From contig CAWBZG010000002.1 in assembly GCA_963793245.1 (NCBI GenBank), positions 806,001-870,000 of the forward strand: 64,000 nucleotides of DNA, read 5' to 3'. Below the pieces are notes generated by a model, which saw nothing but the letters and a program-made list of their open reading frames with translations, was not told the origin of the DNA and made no database searches. This DNA comes from CAXBBB01 sp963793245 (GTDB taxonomy: Bacteria; Bacteroidota; Rhodothermia; Rhodothermales; BA12). A program made the position numbers and the translations under genes. Below, piece by piece: positions 33,188-42,031 of this stretch (positions within the stretch are counted from its first letter, which is position 1; each line of letters opens with the position of its first letter).

Positions 33188-33863
33188 CGCTCTCTTACGC
33201 TCGGCTCAGTGCGCGGTTTGCCTACTGTTCTGGGTTGTGTTGTCGCCTGTTGCTGCGCAGGAAACGGCTGCGTCGGCTTCGAGCGAAGTATATCGCGCTG
33301 TCGTCGCTCTGGAAACAGCGGGAAGTGTGTTCGAGGCGAAAGTCCGGCTGGACAATGCGCTGCTTCGATCTCCGAGCGACGCCCAAGCTCGTGTCGCCAG
33401 AGCGCGCGTGCTGCTCCGCATGGGGCGCCCGATGGAAGCGTTGAGCGACGCCCGTATCGCCACCGCTGCGATCCCGGGTGATGGCGTCGCGTGGCTGACG
33501 CGGATGGAGGCGGCGCGGCTTTCGGGGCGTGTCAACGAAGCGCTGCGGTCGGGTGATCAGGCGGCAGCGCTGGCCTTGACGAGTGCTCCGCTGCACGTCC
33601 GGTTGGCGTGGAACGCACGGCTTCTGGGTAATGGGAAGCAAGCCGAGGCCTTTGCGCGCATCGCCGTTCAGCAGGATCCTCATTATGCGCCTGCGTATGC
33701 CGAACTCGCCCGCGTTTTCGACCGGCAGGGGCTGGAAGATGCCGGGGCGTCCGTCGTCGTGCGAGGGATCGCGAGTGGCGTTCTGGCGCGAGAGGCGTTT
33801 GTGCCGGAAGGAGCGCTGGCTCGCTGGGCCGATCATCCCGAAGTCCGCCGCGCGCTGCGGTGA
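33168..33863 (+). CDS. Secreted tetratricopeptide-repeat protein
   Basis: 231 residues. N-terminal signal peptide (CAVCLLFWVVLSPVAAQ, cleavage after about residue 30), then alanine-rich helix pairs of TPR type: DAQARVARARVLLRMGRPMEALSDARIA, then VAWLTRMEAARLSGRVNEAL, and YAPAYAELARVFDRQGLEDA. A protein-binding scaffold outside the inner membrane is likely. Starts head to head with birA (20-base overlap); the stop abuts the stop of the convergent lipoprotein gene. Confidence 0.78.
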   Translation: MTVARRIALLRSAQCAVCLLFWVVLSPVAAQETAASASSEVYRAVVALETAGSVFEAKVRLDNALLRSPSDAQARVARARVLLRMGRPMEALSDARIATAAIPGDGVAWLTRMEAARLSGRVNEALRSGDQAAALALTSAPLHVRLAWNARLLGNGKQAEAFARIAVQQDPHYAPAYAELARVFDRQGLEDAGASVVVRGIASGVLAREAFVPEGALARWADHPEVRRALR

Positions 33864-34694
33864 CTACCGACCTGCGCTAGCCACGCGTTCGTCGCGTTGG
33901 TAGCCGTAGTACGTCGACACCGTACCGATGCGCTTGATGTCACGGAAAGGCATCCAAACCGACGTGTAGAAGCGCGACGTGTAGGGCAAACGGTCGCCGT
34001 TGGACATTGGGCGAACGTGCAGGAAGAACGAGCTTTCTTCGCGGTAGAGCAGAGCCAGGTCGATCCGGTCGAGTTCGACAGCGATCAACTCTTTGGTCTG
34101 CGCATCGACCATGTAGCGAACGCGTCGGACGTTGTAGCCATCGCCCTCAGCGGCGCGCGCTTCGACTTCGTAGACGCGTGCCTGCCGATCCCACATCAGC
34201 GTATCCCGCCGCGCTTCGTAGGAGTAGGCGTGGAGATGCCGGTCCTGCAGATAGATGGGGTCGTCGGGGAGTACGTAGTCGGACAGGTCGACGGGGTCGA
34301 GTTCGGTGACCGTGTTGGAGACGAAGCCGGAGAACAGGCCGAAGTCGAACGATCCGACGGAGTCAGCGGCGGTGATGACGGGCGCTGAGCCGGGTTGAGC
34401 TTCCAAGGTGTACTCGGCGAACGCAGACAAGAGGCCATCTTCGGCAAACTGTTCCGTGCGGCGGTAGCGCGAGTAGGAATAGGCGCGTTGCTTCTCGAAC
34501 GCCTGGCGGAAGGACGTCCTATCGATATCGCGGAGTGCCTGTGCGATAGGAGGAACGTCAACGGCCTGAGGCGCGGGCCGCGCGCCATACGTGGCGACGG
34601 CCAGAGTCCCCACCGGAGGCCCGTCGGATGCCGCTCCGCCACACGCTGAGATAGCGAGAATCAGGCTGAGACCGAGAACGAGACGAGAGGACAT
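33864..34694 (-). CDS. Lipoprotein of unknown function
   Basis: 276 residues. Signal peptide with lipobox AISAC (Cys about 18). The mature part is mixed and beta-rich (RYRRTEQFAEDGL, FAEYTLEAQPG, FGLFSGFVSN, DDPIYLQDRHLHAYSYEARRD, VRRVRYMVDAQTKELIAVELDR, SFFLHVRPMSNGDRLPYTSRFY). The pattern recalls LolA/LolB-like or DUF-type outer-membrane lipoproteins in which measured fats or hydrophobic cargo bind a half barrel, but I cannot place it in a family. ATG 34694 chosen for the signal peptide. Confidence 0.72.
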   Translation of the reverse strand: MSSRLVLGLSLILAISACGGAASDGPPVGTLAVATYGARPAPQAVDVPPIAQALRDIDRTSFRQAFEKQRAYSYSRYRRTEQFAEDGLLSAFAEYTLEAQPGSAPVITAADSVGSFDFGLFSGFVSNTVTELDPVDLSDYVLPDDPIYLQDRHLHAYSYEARRDTLMWDRQARVYEVEARAAEGDGYNVRRVRYMVDAQTKELIAVELDRIDLALLYREESSFFLHVRPMSNGDRLPYTSRFYTSVWMPFRDIKRIGTVSTYYGYQRDERVASAGR

Positions 34695-34832
34695 GCAGAC
34701 AGGATACAACGGAGCACTTGCCTTCGTGCATAAAACGTTCCAATACGTCGGAGCGGCGTGCAGAGTAGGAGAGAGCGGCCTTTGCAGACGCTTCACGGCG
34801 GTGGTGGAAAGAGTGACGTACCCTAGATGCGT

Positions 34833-34914
34833 CCTGTAGGGGTGCCGCGTATGCGGCTGAGATCATACCCTTTGTACCTGATCCGGTTCGTACCGGCGTA
34901 GGAAATCAGACAGC
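34833..34914 (+). promoter_or_regulatory. TPP riboswitch (THI element)
   Basis: Conserved thiamin-pyrophosphate aptamer: TAGGGGTGCCG, GCGGCTGAGATCATACCC, then TACCTGATCCGG, TACCGGCGTAGGAAATCA. P1 can form from CTGT (34834-34837) and ACAG (34910-34913). Flanking bases GATGCGTCCTG (34826-34836) pair with CAGGACG and GCATC at 34924-34938, overlapping P1, so an alternative helix may form without ligand. It lies 60 bases upstream of the receptor gene and in the same direction, and presumably turns uptake down when thiamin is ample. Confidence 0.93.
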
Positions 34915-34973
34915 GACGCGTCTCAGGACGTGCGCATCCCGGCAGGCAGCCCCACCTAACCTTCTGCCCCGCG

Positions 34974-37437
34974 ATGCTGCGTTTTCTCGCCCTCCTGCTG
35001 CTCACCTGTCCAGCGGCTGCCCAGACCCTGACGGGAACTGTCACCGACGGCTCGTCGCCTCTTCCCGGCGCTACGGTCGTACTTGTCCAAAACGGACGGG
35101 TCGTCGTCGGAACGGCGGCGGATGTCGACGGCATCTACCGGGTCGACGTGCGGGCAGGAGGGACGTATCGGTTGCGCGCTTCGTACGTAGGCTTCGGTGT
35201 GTTCGAGGCGGAGGTAGCCCTGGAGAGCGGACAGACGCAAACAGTCGATATCGTACTCGATCCGCGTGCGCTTCCTAGCGATGAAGTCGTCGTGGCTGCG
35301 GGACGCCCTATCGAGCAGGCGCCGGTTACGGTCAGCAACTTGACGGCGGCGGAGTTGGAGGCGCTGCCCCAATCGGCGGACTTGCCGGTCTTGCTCGCGA
35401 CGCAGCCGGGTGTCACGTTCTCGAGCGAGGGCGGATCGGGCATCGGCTACACGAGCCTGCGCTTGCGCGGCTTCGATCAGCGCCGCGTGGCTGTGTCGAT
35501 CAACGGCGTGCCCCAGAACGACCCCGAAGATCTGGGCGTGTTCTGGCTCAACTTCTACGACTTGCGCGGTTCGGTGACCGACGTACAAGTGCAGCGCGGC
35601 GCGGCATCGGCGGCCTATGGACAGAGTGCGATCGCCGGAGCCGTCAACGTCGCGGTCGATCCCTTTCGGCCTCAGCCCTATGCCTTCGCCGAGGTTGGAT
35701 ATGGCGCCTTTGACACGCGCAAGGCAACAGTCGAAGCCAATACGGGACTGCTTGGGACCGACGCGGCGGGAGGGCGCTGGGCAGGCTACCTGCGCCTGAG
35801 TCGCACGCAAACCGACGGGTATCGACGCGGCGCTTGGGTCGAAGCCGACCGATTTTTTGCCGGTGTCACGCGCTACGGAGAGCGCTCGCGCGTCACGCTG
35901 CTGGCGTTCGGCGGGCCGCAGCGCGACGGACTCGCCTACGTCGGCATTCCCAAAGCGGCCAACGACGGCCCGGTCGACGACGGCTTTGGCGGTACGACCG
36001 ACCGACGGAGCAACTACTCGGACGCGTTCGGCGAGAACGAGCGGTTCAATCAGCCCCAAGTCTACCTCCACCACGACTTGACGCTCGCCGACAATCTCGA
36101 ACTCAATCAGACGCTGTTCTGGGTGCGTGGCGAGGGCTACTTCGACTTCGACGCCACTTTCCGCTCCGCCGATTACCTCCGCCTTCCCAGCAGCTTCGTC
36201 CCCGATAGTCTGCGCGGTGCCGATCTGTTCACGTCGGCGCCCGGCACATCGGTGTTTTTCCGCGCAACTGTCGACCAGAATCAGGTCGGGTGGATGCCGC
36301 GCGTGACAGGCCGAACGGACTGGGGAAGCGTGACCGTCGGCGGCGAGGCGCGGTTGCATCGGTCGCTCAGGTGGGGGCGAATTCAAGAGGCTGTCGGTAT
36401 TCCCGACCAACTTGTGGGTAGCGAAAACGATGTGCGTGTGTACAGCTTTCGGGGCGAGAAGGCCGTTGCGAGCGGATTTGCTTCGGCGTTGGCTCGTCCG
36501 TCGGATGTGCTGACGGTCCAGTACGAGACGCGGCTGACGTGGCGGCAGTATCGGATCTACGACGAGGCGTTCTTCGGCACCGATCTGCGCGCACCGTTCA
36601 CGTTCTGGGACCACCGCGCCGGAGCGACGCTCTTTCCCGATCGTCCGATCCGCTTTTATGGAAATGTCGCACTGTCGAGCCGTGAGCCGCGCCTTGAAGA
36701 CGATCTACGACGGAGAGGAAGCTGGAGCCGGTTTCGTCCCTCAGGTGGAGGGCAGCACGTCGGGCAGCGTCGATCCGCTCGTCGATCCGGAGCGGGGCGT
36801 CACGGCAGAAGTCGCCGGGGAGTGGGAGAGCGCGCGGCATCGGCTGCGTGTCGGCGGTTATGGCTACTGGGTGCGCGACGAAATCGTGCCGTCGGGCGGA
36901 TTGGACCAGTTCGGCGTGCCCCGCACCGGCAACGCCGACCGTACTCGGCACTTGGGCATCGAAGCCGAGGGCAGCGTGCGGCTGGCGCGCGGACTGGATC
37001 TGTCCGGCCACCTGACGCTCAGCCGAGACCGGTTTGTCCGGTTCGACGAGTTCGATGCAGGCGGCGTCGCCCAGGATCGCAGCGACAACTCCATCGCGGG
37101 TTTTCCCTCGCGTAGCGGATACGCAGCCCTGTCGTACACGCGCGGCGGCCTGTCGGCTCGCATCGACGCCGTTCACGCCGGATCGACGCCCGTCGACAAT
37201 ACCGGAGGCGGCAGCGATGCGCAGGTCGACGCCTATACCCTCGTCGGAGCCGGAGCGACCTACCGACTTCCGGGGCGTTTCGCCGGACTCGAACTCTCCG
37301 CGGAAGTCCAGAACCTGCTCGACGATAAGGTGCTGCTTTCTGGAAACACGACGGCATTCGGTCCGCAGTTCTTCCCCGCTGCGACTCGGAGCGTTTACGT
37401 CACTGCCCGCTACACGTTGGGTCAAAGCGCGAGGTAG
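34974..37437 (+). CDS. TonB-dependent receptor under a TPP riboswitch, probable thiamin uptake (frameshifted)
   Basis: Signal peptide 1-17 (ending AAAQ), CarboxypepD_reg-like domain (LTGTVTDGSSPLPGATV), plug (LPVLLATQPGVTFSSEGGSG, LRLRGFDQRRVAVSINGVP) and a barrel ending SVYVTARYTLGQSAR. The frame breaks near 36691-36705: NVALSSREPRL is followed out of frame by YDGEEAGAGFVPQVEG. Removing one base gives 820 residues. Substrate inferred only from the riboswitch upstream: thiamin or a precursor across the outer membrane. Confidence 0.9.
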
Positions 37438-37439
37438 AA

Positions 37440-37452
37440 GACCTGCCAGGTC
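37440..37452. repeat. GACCTGCCAGGTC palindrome
   Basis: Near-perfect palindrome three bases past the thiamin-receptor stop, followed by CGCG. The reverse form GACCTGGCAGGTC+CGCG occurs at 46017, three bases past the dapF stop, and its core is inside the era hairpin (16045-16078). Confidence 0.55.
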
Positions 37453-37546
37453 CGCGGTGGGCAGACTCGGAATAGAGCCGATACATTCCGGGCGAACCTT
37501 GGGCTTGCACTGGTGGATAGCAGATGCTCATCCGCCTTGCACCACC

Positions 37547-38552
37547 ATGCCCGAGGGACCCGAAGTCCGCCGATCCGCCGATCTGATCACTCCCGTCTTG
37601 GTGGGGCAGCCGCTCGTCGAGGTTGGAGCGCGAACCAAGGCGGCCAAAGCGTGGCTCGCCGAGCAGCCAGGCCGACTCGAAGGCCGAGTCGTCGAGCGCG
37701 TGTTCACGCACGGCAAGCACTTGGTCATCCAGATCGAGGGCGGCGCGTACGTCCACGTTCATTTGATGATGTGGGGACGGTGGTTCGTCGTCGAGGGCAC
37801 GCCCGAGCCGCGCGAGCGCAAGGAGCGGCTGCGGCTCGTTACGCCCGACGGCGCGGCGATCTTGAACTCGGCGCCTGTTGTTGAAGTCGGCGAGGGCGAT
37901 CCGTACGAACAGGTTGAGTTGCTGGCGACGCTTGGACCCGAAACGCTGCCCTATCCCGGCGATCCACCCTTCGACGCCGACGAAGCCAAGCGGCGCCTGC
38001 TGCTGCGTCCCAAGCGAGCTATCGGCGCGGCGCTGCTCGATCAGCAAGCGCTGGCGGGCATCGGCAACTACCTGCGCGCCGACGTGCTGTTCGCCTGTCG
38101 GCTTCATCCGTGGAAGCCCGTTGGTTTGCTGACCCAAGACGAGTGGGCGGCGATGCTTATCGGCGATTCCTGACTTCTGTCAGCGCGCGTACCAGACGGG
38201 CGGACGCACACTCGATCCGACCGACTTCGAGCGCGTCGGAGCAGATCCGGCGCTGTCGTACCCATCGGCCAAGCCGTGGCAGCAGCGGCACTACGTCTTC
38301 CGGCGCACGAACCTGCCGTGCCTAGTGTGCGGGACCGCCATTCGGCAGAACCGGCAGATGACGCGCAAGGGCGAGCATACGCGCGACGGCGAAGACAAAA
38401 CGCGCATCATCTACTTCTGCCCGAGTTGCCAGGGCGTCGACGAACCCAAGTGGGAGGGAGGCGGGGCCGTCACCCACAAATCAACCGGGAAGTTGGCTCG
38501 CACACCGTCGCGTCCGGCGAAGCGTTCGCGCGCGAAAGCGGAGGCGAAATGA
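37547..38552 (+). CDS. Fpg/Nei-family DNA glycosylase/AP lyase (frameshifted)
   Basis: Excises oxidised bases and nicks the abasic site in base excision repair. The N-terminus MPEGPEVRRSADLI carries the catalytic Pro-2 and Glu-3. Next come GKHLVIQ, HLMMWGRW, LLDQQALAGIGNYLRADVLF and the helix-two-turn-helix. Then the frame breaks and continues as LSAIPDFCQRAYQTGG and YPSAKPWQQ, then a zinc finger CLVCGTAIRQN ... FCPSCQG. Shortening the run at 38145-38147 joins them, 334 residues. Fpg/Nei substrate preference is not resolved. Its stop overlaps the ligase ATG (ATGA). Confidence 0.9.
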
Positions 38553-40246
38553 GCGACGCTCCAGCCCCATCACCTACGCCGCTCTCCCGTTGGGCCGAAG
38601 CCGCTCAGCGCATCGAAGGTACCCGATCCCGACTCGAAAAGGCCGCCCACGTCGGCGATCTGCTGACGACGCTGTCGGGCGATGACCTGCAGCGAGCCGC
38701 GCGCTGGTTCGCCGGGCACGCATTTGAGATCTCGGACGGTAGGACGGTAAACGTCGGCCATGCGGCCATCCTTCGCGCTCTCGAACCGACGACGGGTTTA
38801 TCGCAGGACGAGTTGCGCGCCAAAATGGTCGGGTTGGGCGATCCAGGTACTCTGGCCCAGGAAACCCTACCTGCGCGCGAATCGACCTTGACGCTCTCCG
38901 ATCTCGACCTTCTGTTCGAGACGCTGGCCGGGACTCGCAAGCGGGCCGAGCAGCACGCGTTGCTCGCCGCGTTTCTTGACGCCGCCACACCGCTCGAAGC
39001 GCGATACGCCGTCCGCATGCTGGCGAGCGACTTACGCATCGGTATGAAGGAAGCCGGAGTCGAAGACGCGTTGGCGCGGGCGTTCGATGTCGAGTTGGAC
39101 GAGATCCGCCGCGTCAACATGCTGATCGGATCGCTGGGCGAAACGGCGGTTCGGGCGCAGGCAGGCACGCTGTCCGATGCCAAAATGCGGCTGTTTCACC
39201 CGGTCGCGTTCATGCTCGCCGGAGCCGCCGATACCGCCGAAGAGTTGGAAAGACTGCTAGGAGACGGATTGGCCATCGAAGACAAGTTCGACGGCATCCG
39301 ATGCCAGGCGCACATCGGCGAACCTAACGGTGCTCCTCTGGGGCGTACGGTCGGTGGCAGACACGTGGCGCTGTTCTCGCGGCAGCGCTCAGACGTGACG
39401 CGCAGCTTCCCCGAAGTCGTCGACGCGCTTTTGGCTGCGCTGCCCGAAGGCGATTGGATTCTGGACGGCGAGATCGTCGCGCTCACTGAGGACAGCGACG
39501 TAGCTCCGTTCGCCGCGCTGCAAAAGCGATTGGGGCGTGTTCGGGTGCCAGAAAACTTGCTGGACGAGATCCCGACTGTTCTCATCGCTTACGATGTGCT
39601 GTACGCAGGTGAACTCGTCATTGAGCGTCCGCTGTCCGACCGTCGCGCGCTGCTGGTCGACGCGCTGTCCAGTGCCGACTCGCACGTGCGGCTTTCGGAC
39701 CAAGAGGTGTGGCTGGAATCGACTGAGGAACGGCTGGATGCGCGGTTCAGCCAGGCGCGCGAGCGAGGCAATGAAGGGCTGATGGCGAAGTCGCTGGCGT
39801 CGACCTATACGCCAGGCAAACGCGGCGGCGAGTGGCTCAAAGTCAAACGTGCGTTGGCTACGCTGGATGTCGTCGTGACGAGCGTGGAGCGGGGAAGTGG
39901 CAAGCGGTCGAAGATCTATTCGGACTACACGTTCGCCGTCCGCACGTCCGAGACCGATGACGCGCTACTCTCCATCGGCAAAGCGTACTCGGGCCTCACG
40001 GATGTGGAGTTGGCTGAGTTGAGCGCGTGGTTCGTCGCGCATACGACGCAGCAGTTTGCTCACGGGCGCGTCCGGCTGGTCGAGCCGCAGATCGTACTCG
40101 AAGTCGCCTTCGATGCGGTTCAGGTGAGCAAGCGGCACAAGAGTGGATATGCGCTCCGGTTTCCCCGGATCGTGCGGTGGCGCAAAGACAAGAAACCCGG
40201 CGAAATCGATGTGCTCTCCGAAGTGGCCCGGCTTGCGGGTAACTGA
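38549..40246 (+). CDS. ATP-dependent DNA ligase
   Basis: 565 residues. N-terminal helical DNA-binding domain (about 1-210), adenylation domain with EDKFDGIRCQAH (nucleophile Lys 246), DGEIVAL, FAALQKRLGR, TVLIAYDVLY, NEGLMAKS and WLKVKRA, then an OB domain ending VLEVAFDAVQVSKRHKSGYALRFPRIVRWRKDK. It is the large replicative-like type, not the short LigD ligase domain. Replication would normally use NAD-dependent LigA, which is not in this window, so a repair role with the glycosylase just upstream is inferred from translational coupling (ATGA). Confidence 0.93.
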   Translation: MSDAPAPSPTPLSRWAEAAQRIEGTRSRLEKAAHVGDLLTTLSGDDLQRAARWFAGHAFEISDGRTVNVGHAAILRALEPTTGLSQDELRAKMVGLGDPGTLAQETLPARESTLTLSDLDLLFETLAGTRKRAEQHALLAAFLDAATPLEARYAVRMLASDLRIGMKEAGVEDALARAFDVELDEIRRVNMLIGSLGETAVRAQAGTLSDAKMRLFHPVAFMLAGAADTAEELERLLGDGLAIEDKFDGIRCQAHIGEPNGAPLGRTVGGRHVALFSRQRSDVTRSFPEVVDALLAALPEGDWILDGEIVALTEDSDVAPFAALQKRLGRVRVPENLLDEIPTVLIAYDVLYAGELVIERPLSDRRALLVDALSSADSHVRLSDQEVWLESTEERLDARFSQARERGNEGLMAKSLASTYTPGKRGGEWLKVKRALATLDVVVTSVERGSGKRSKIYSDYTFAVRTSETDDALLSIGKAYSGLTDVELAELSAWFVAHTTQQFAHGRVRLVEPQIVLEVAFDAVQVSKRHKSGYALRFPRIVRWRKDKKPGEIDVLSEVARLAGN

Positions 40247-40451
40247 GTCGGTATCGCCTAGGGACGAGAGACCAGACCGCTGGGGTTGGTCGGTAGCGCT
40301 TCCATCGGATTCGGTAGGGGTGTTCAAGTCTATGCTAATAAGCGGATAGCGGTTGCTTGAAATGCGTGTGTGTCTGTCGAAACTTCAAGCCTATTCGGAG
40401 GGCGGATTCGTTTCTTTTGAGTGAGTCCCTCTCGATTTCGTCCCTCGCCAC

Positions 40452-41540
40452 ATGACGCCTCGCGCTTTCGCTGCCCACTCGTCCGGCCCATCGTCTGCGT
40501 TTGCGAATGGCGGAACGCATGAGCGAGGGGAGCGGATTGCCGTCGTGTTGCTGGCCCCAGGTGGCGTGCTGAGTGAGGAGGGCGCCGAAGACTTTCTGTT
40601 CCGGCTGCTGATGGATCCGTATCGGTTTCCCGCTCCCTGGCTTCCCGTGTGGCTGCGTGATCTCGGTGCTCGCTGGATGGCGCGTCGGCAGACATCGGCG
40701 CTCCAGGAAGCGCTCCAAGCCGTCGGCGGCACATCGCCCGAAGCGCGCATCGTCGCGGAGCAGGCTAAGGCGTTGCAGAACGCACTGGGACGGCAAGCCG
40801 GGAGCGATCTGACGGCACGCGTGTATGTTGCCTCGCGCTACGCCGACCCCCAGGCCGAAGCGACACTCGAACGCGTCATGGCCGATGGCTGTGATCGCGT
40901 CGTGCTCGTCCCCGTGACGCCTGTCCGCCTGTCGGCCGTCACCGACGCGTGCTTGGCGTGGTGGCAGGCCGTATGCGAGGAGCGCAGCCTTCGTCCTCCC
41001 ACCGTTGTCGTGCCGTCGGTTGCCCACACCGATGGATTCGCCCGAGCACTGGGCGAGCGGGTCGGCGAGGCGCTCAAGCGGTTTCCGCGCGCGATCCGTC
41101 CCAGCGTCCACCTGCTGTTCGCGGCGCACCCGGCTTCGCGCGTCGACGCGCCCGACGGTTCGCCCGAGTCGTCCCCACTGGGCGAACTAGCCCGCCGCGT
41201 GTTGGCCGATCGCAACGAGACGCGCCGCGTGCATTGGGCCTATGCTCCAAGCTGGGGGCTGCGCCGCGCGCTATCGCCCGAACCGGGCGATGCGTTGCAA
41301 CTAGCGCTCGACGAAGGGGCGAGCGGTGTTGTCGTCGTGCCACTGGGCTACTCGTCGGACACCGTCGAGACGGCGTATGAGTTGGACATCCGGCTCCGGC
41401 AGACGGCTTCGGAAAGCAGCATCGGGCAGTTCGAAATCGCAGCGGGCATCAACTGTCACGCGCTCTATGTCGACGCGTTGGCCTCGTCCGTTCTCGCCTC
41501 GGTGGGATGGAAGCGTATCCCTCTCGCCATCGCCTCGTGA
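40452..41540 (+). CDS. Ferrochelatase (HemH) family protein, divergent
   Basis: 362 residues. Family outline: VVLLAPGGVLSEEGAEDFLFRLLMDPY at the N-terminus, ALGRQAGSD, LVPVTPVRLSAVTD, LLFAAHPAS (the conserved His) and VVVPLGYSSDTVETAYELDI (the conserved Glu). It inserts iron into a porphyrin in haem synthesis. The usual NLGGP start and FSAHG motif are changed (LAPGG, FAAHP), so it is an unusual or second member; a coproporphyrin ferrochelatase is possible. The stop overlaps the next GTG start (GTGA). Confidence 0.75.
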   Translation: MTPRAFAAHSSGPSSAFANGGTHERGERIAVVLLAPGGVLSEEGAEDFLFRLLMDPYRFPAPWLPVWLRDLGARWMARRQTSALQEALQAVGGTSPEARIVAEQAKALQNALGRQAGSDLTARVYVASRYADPQAEATLERVMADGCDRVVLVPVTPVRLSAVTDACLAWWQAVCEERSLRPPTVVVPSVAHTDGFARALGERVGEALKRFPRAIRPSVHLLFAAHPASRVDAPDGSPESSPLGELARRVLADRNETRRVHWAYAPSWGLRRALSPEPGDALQLALDEGASGVVVVPLGYSSDTVETAYELDIRLRQTASESSIGQFEIAAGINCHALYVDALASSVLASVGWKRIPLAIAS

Positions 41541-42019
41541 TCGTGCGCCCTCCGTCGGCTCATCTGTTGCGGACGTTCGCCGCTGTCCCGCTGCCTCAGA
41601 CCGTGTTGGTGATCGGTGACGACGCGCTGCGTCACGCGCTCCCGCTCGCTCAACTGGGCTTCGACGTTTCGGCTTGTACGCACGATTCCGAGGCTGCCGA
41701 CAGGTGTCATGCAGCTCTTCAAGCAGAAGACGCGAGCGTACCTACCGTTGCGATGCCGTTCGATGATCTGGCGTTTGCCGACGAATCGTTCGGCTGGATC
41801 GTAGCAACGGATCTAGATGTGCGCGCCGATCTGTCGCACGTGTACCGGGTGCTGGCCGAAGGCGGGTGGCTGTTTGCAGAGACCGGCGCCTCGTCCGCCG
41901 ATCTGACACAGGTCTTTGAGAAAGCCGGATTCGCCATCGCCGAAGCCGCCTCGCCTGCCGAGAACGTAGCCCGAACGCACGGCATCTTTCGCCGAGTCGG
42001 AAGACGGACGCGCGGCTGA
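41537..42019 (+). CDS. SAM-dependent methyltransferase-like protein
   Basis: 160 residues from GTG 41537. Rossmann-type outline: TVLVIGDDALRHALPLAQLGFDVSACTHD (motif I region, with GDDALRH in place of the usual GxGxG), AMPFDDLAFADESFGWIVATDLD (motif II/III) and HVYRVLAEGGWLFAETG (motif IV). Short and lacking the clear SAM Gly motif, so it may have lost activity. It overlaps the ferrochelatase-like gene stop (GTGA), so the two are coupled. Role unknown. Confidence 0.65.
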   Translation: MIVRPPSAHLLRTFAAVPLPQTVLVIGDDALRHALPLAQLGFDVSACTHDSEAADRCHAALQAEDASVPTVAMPFDDLAFADESFGWIVATDLDVRADLSHVYRVLAEGGWLFAETGASSADLTQVFEKAGFAIAEAASPAENVARTHGIFRRVGRRTRG

Positions 42020-42031
42020 TCTCCCCGCCGA

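Noticed and set aside
34956..36614. 552-residue minus-strand reading frame
   Set aside because: Antisense to the thiamin receptor, no signal peptide or domain.
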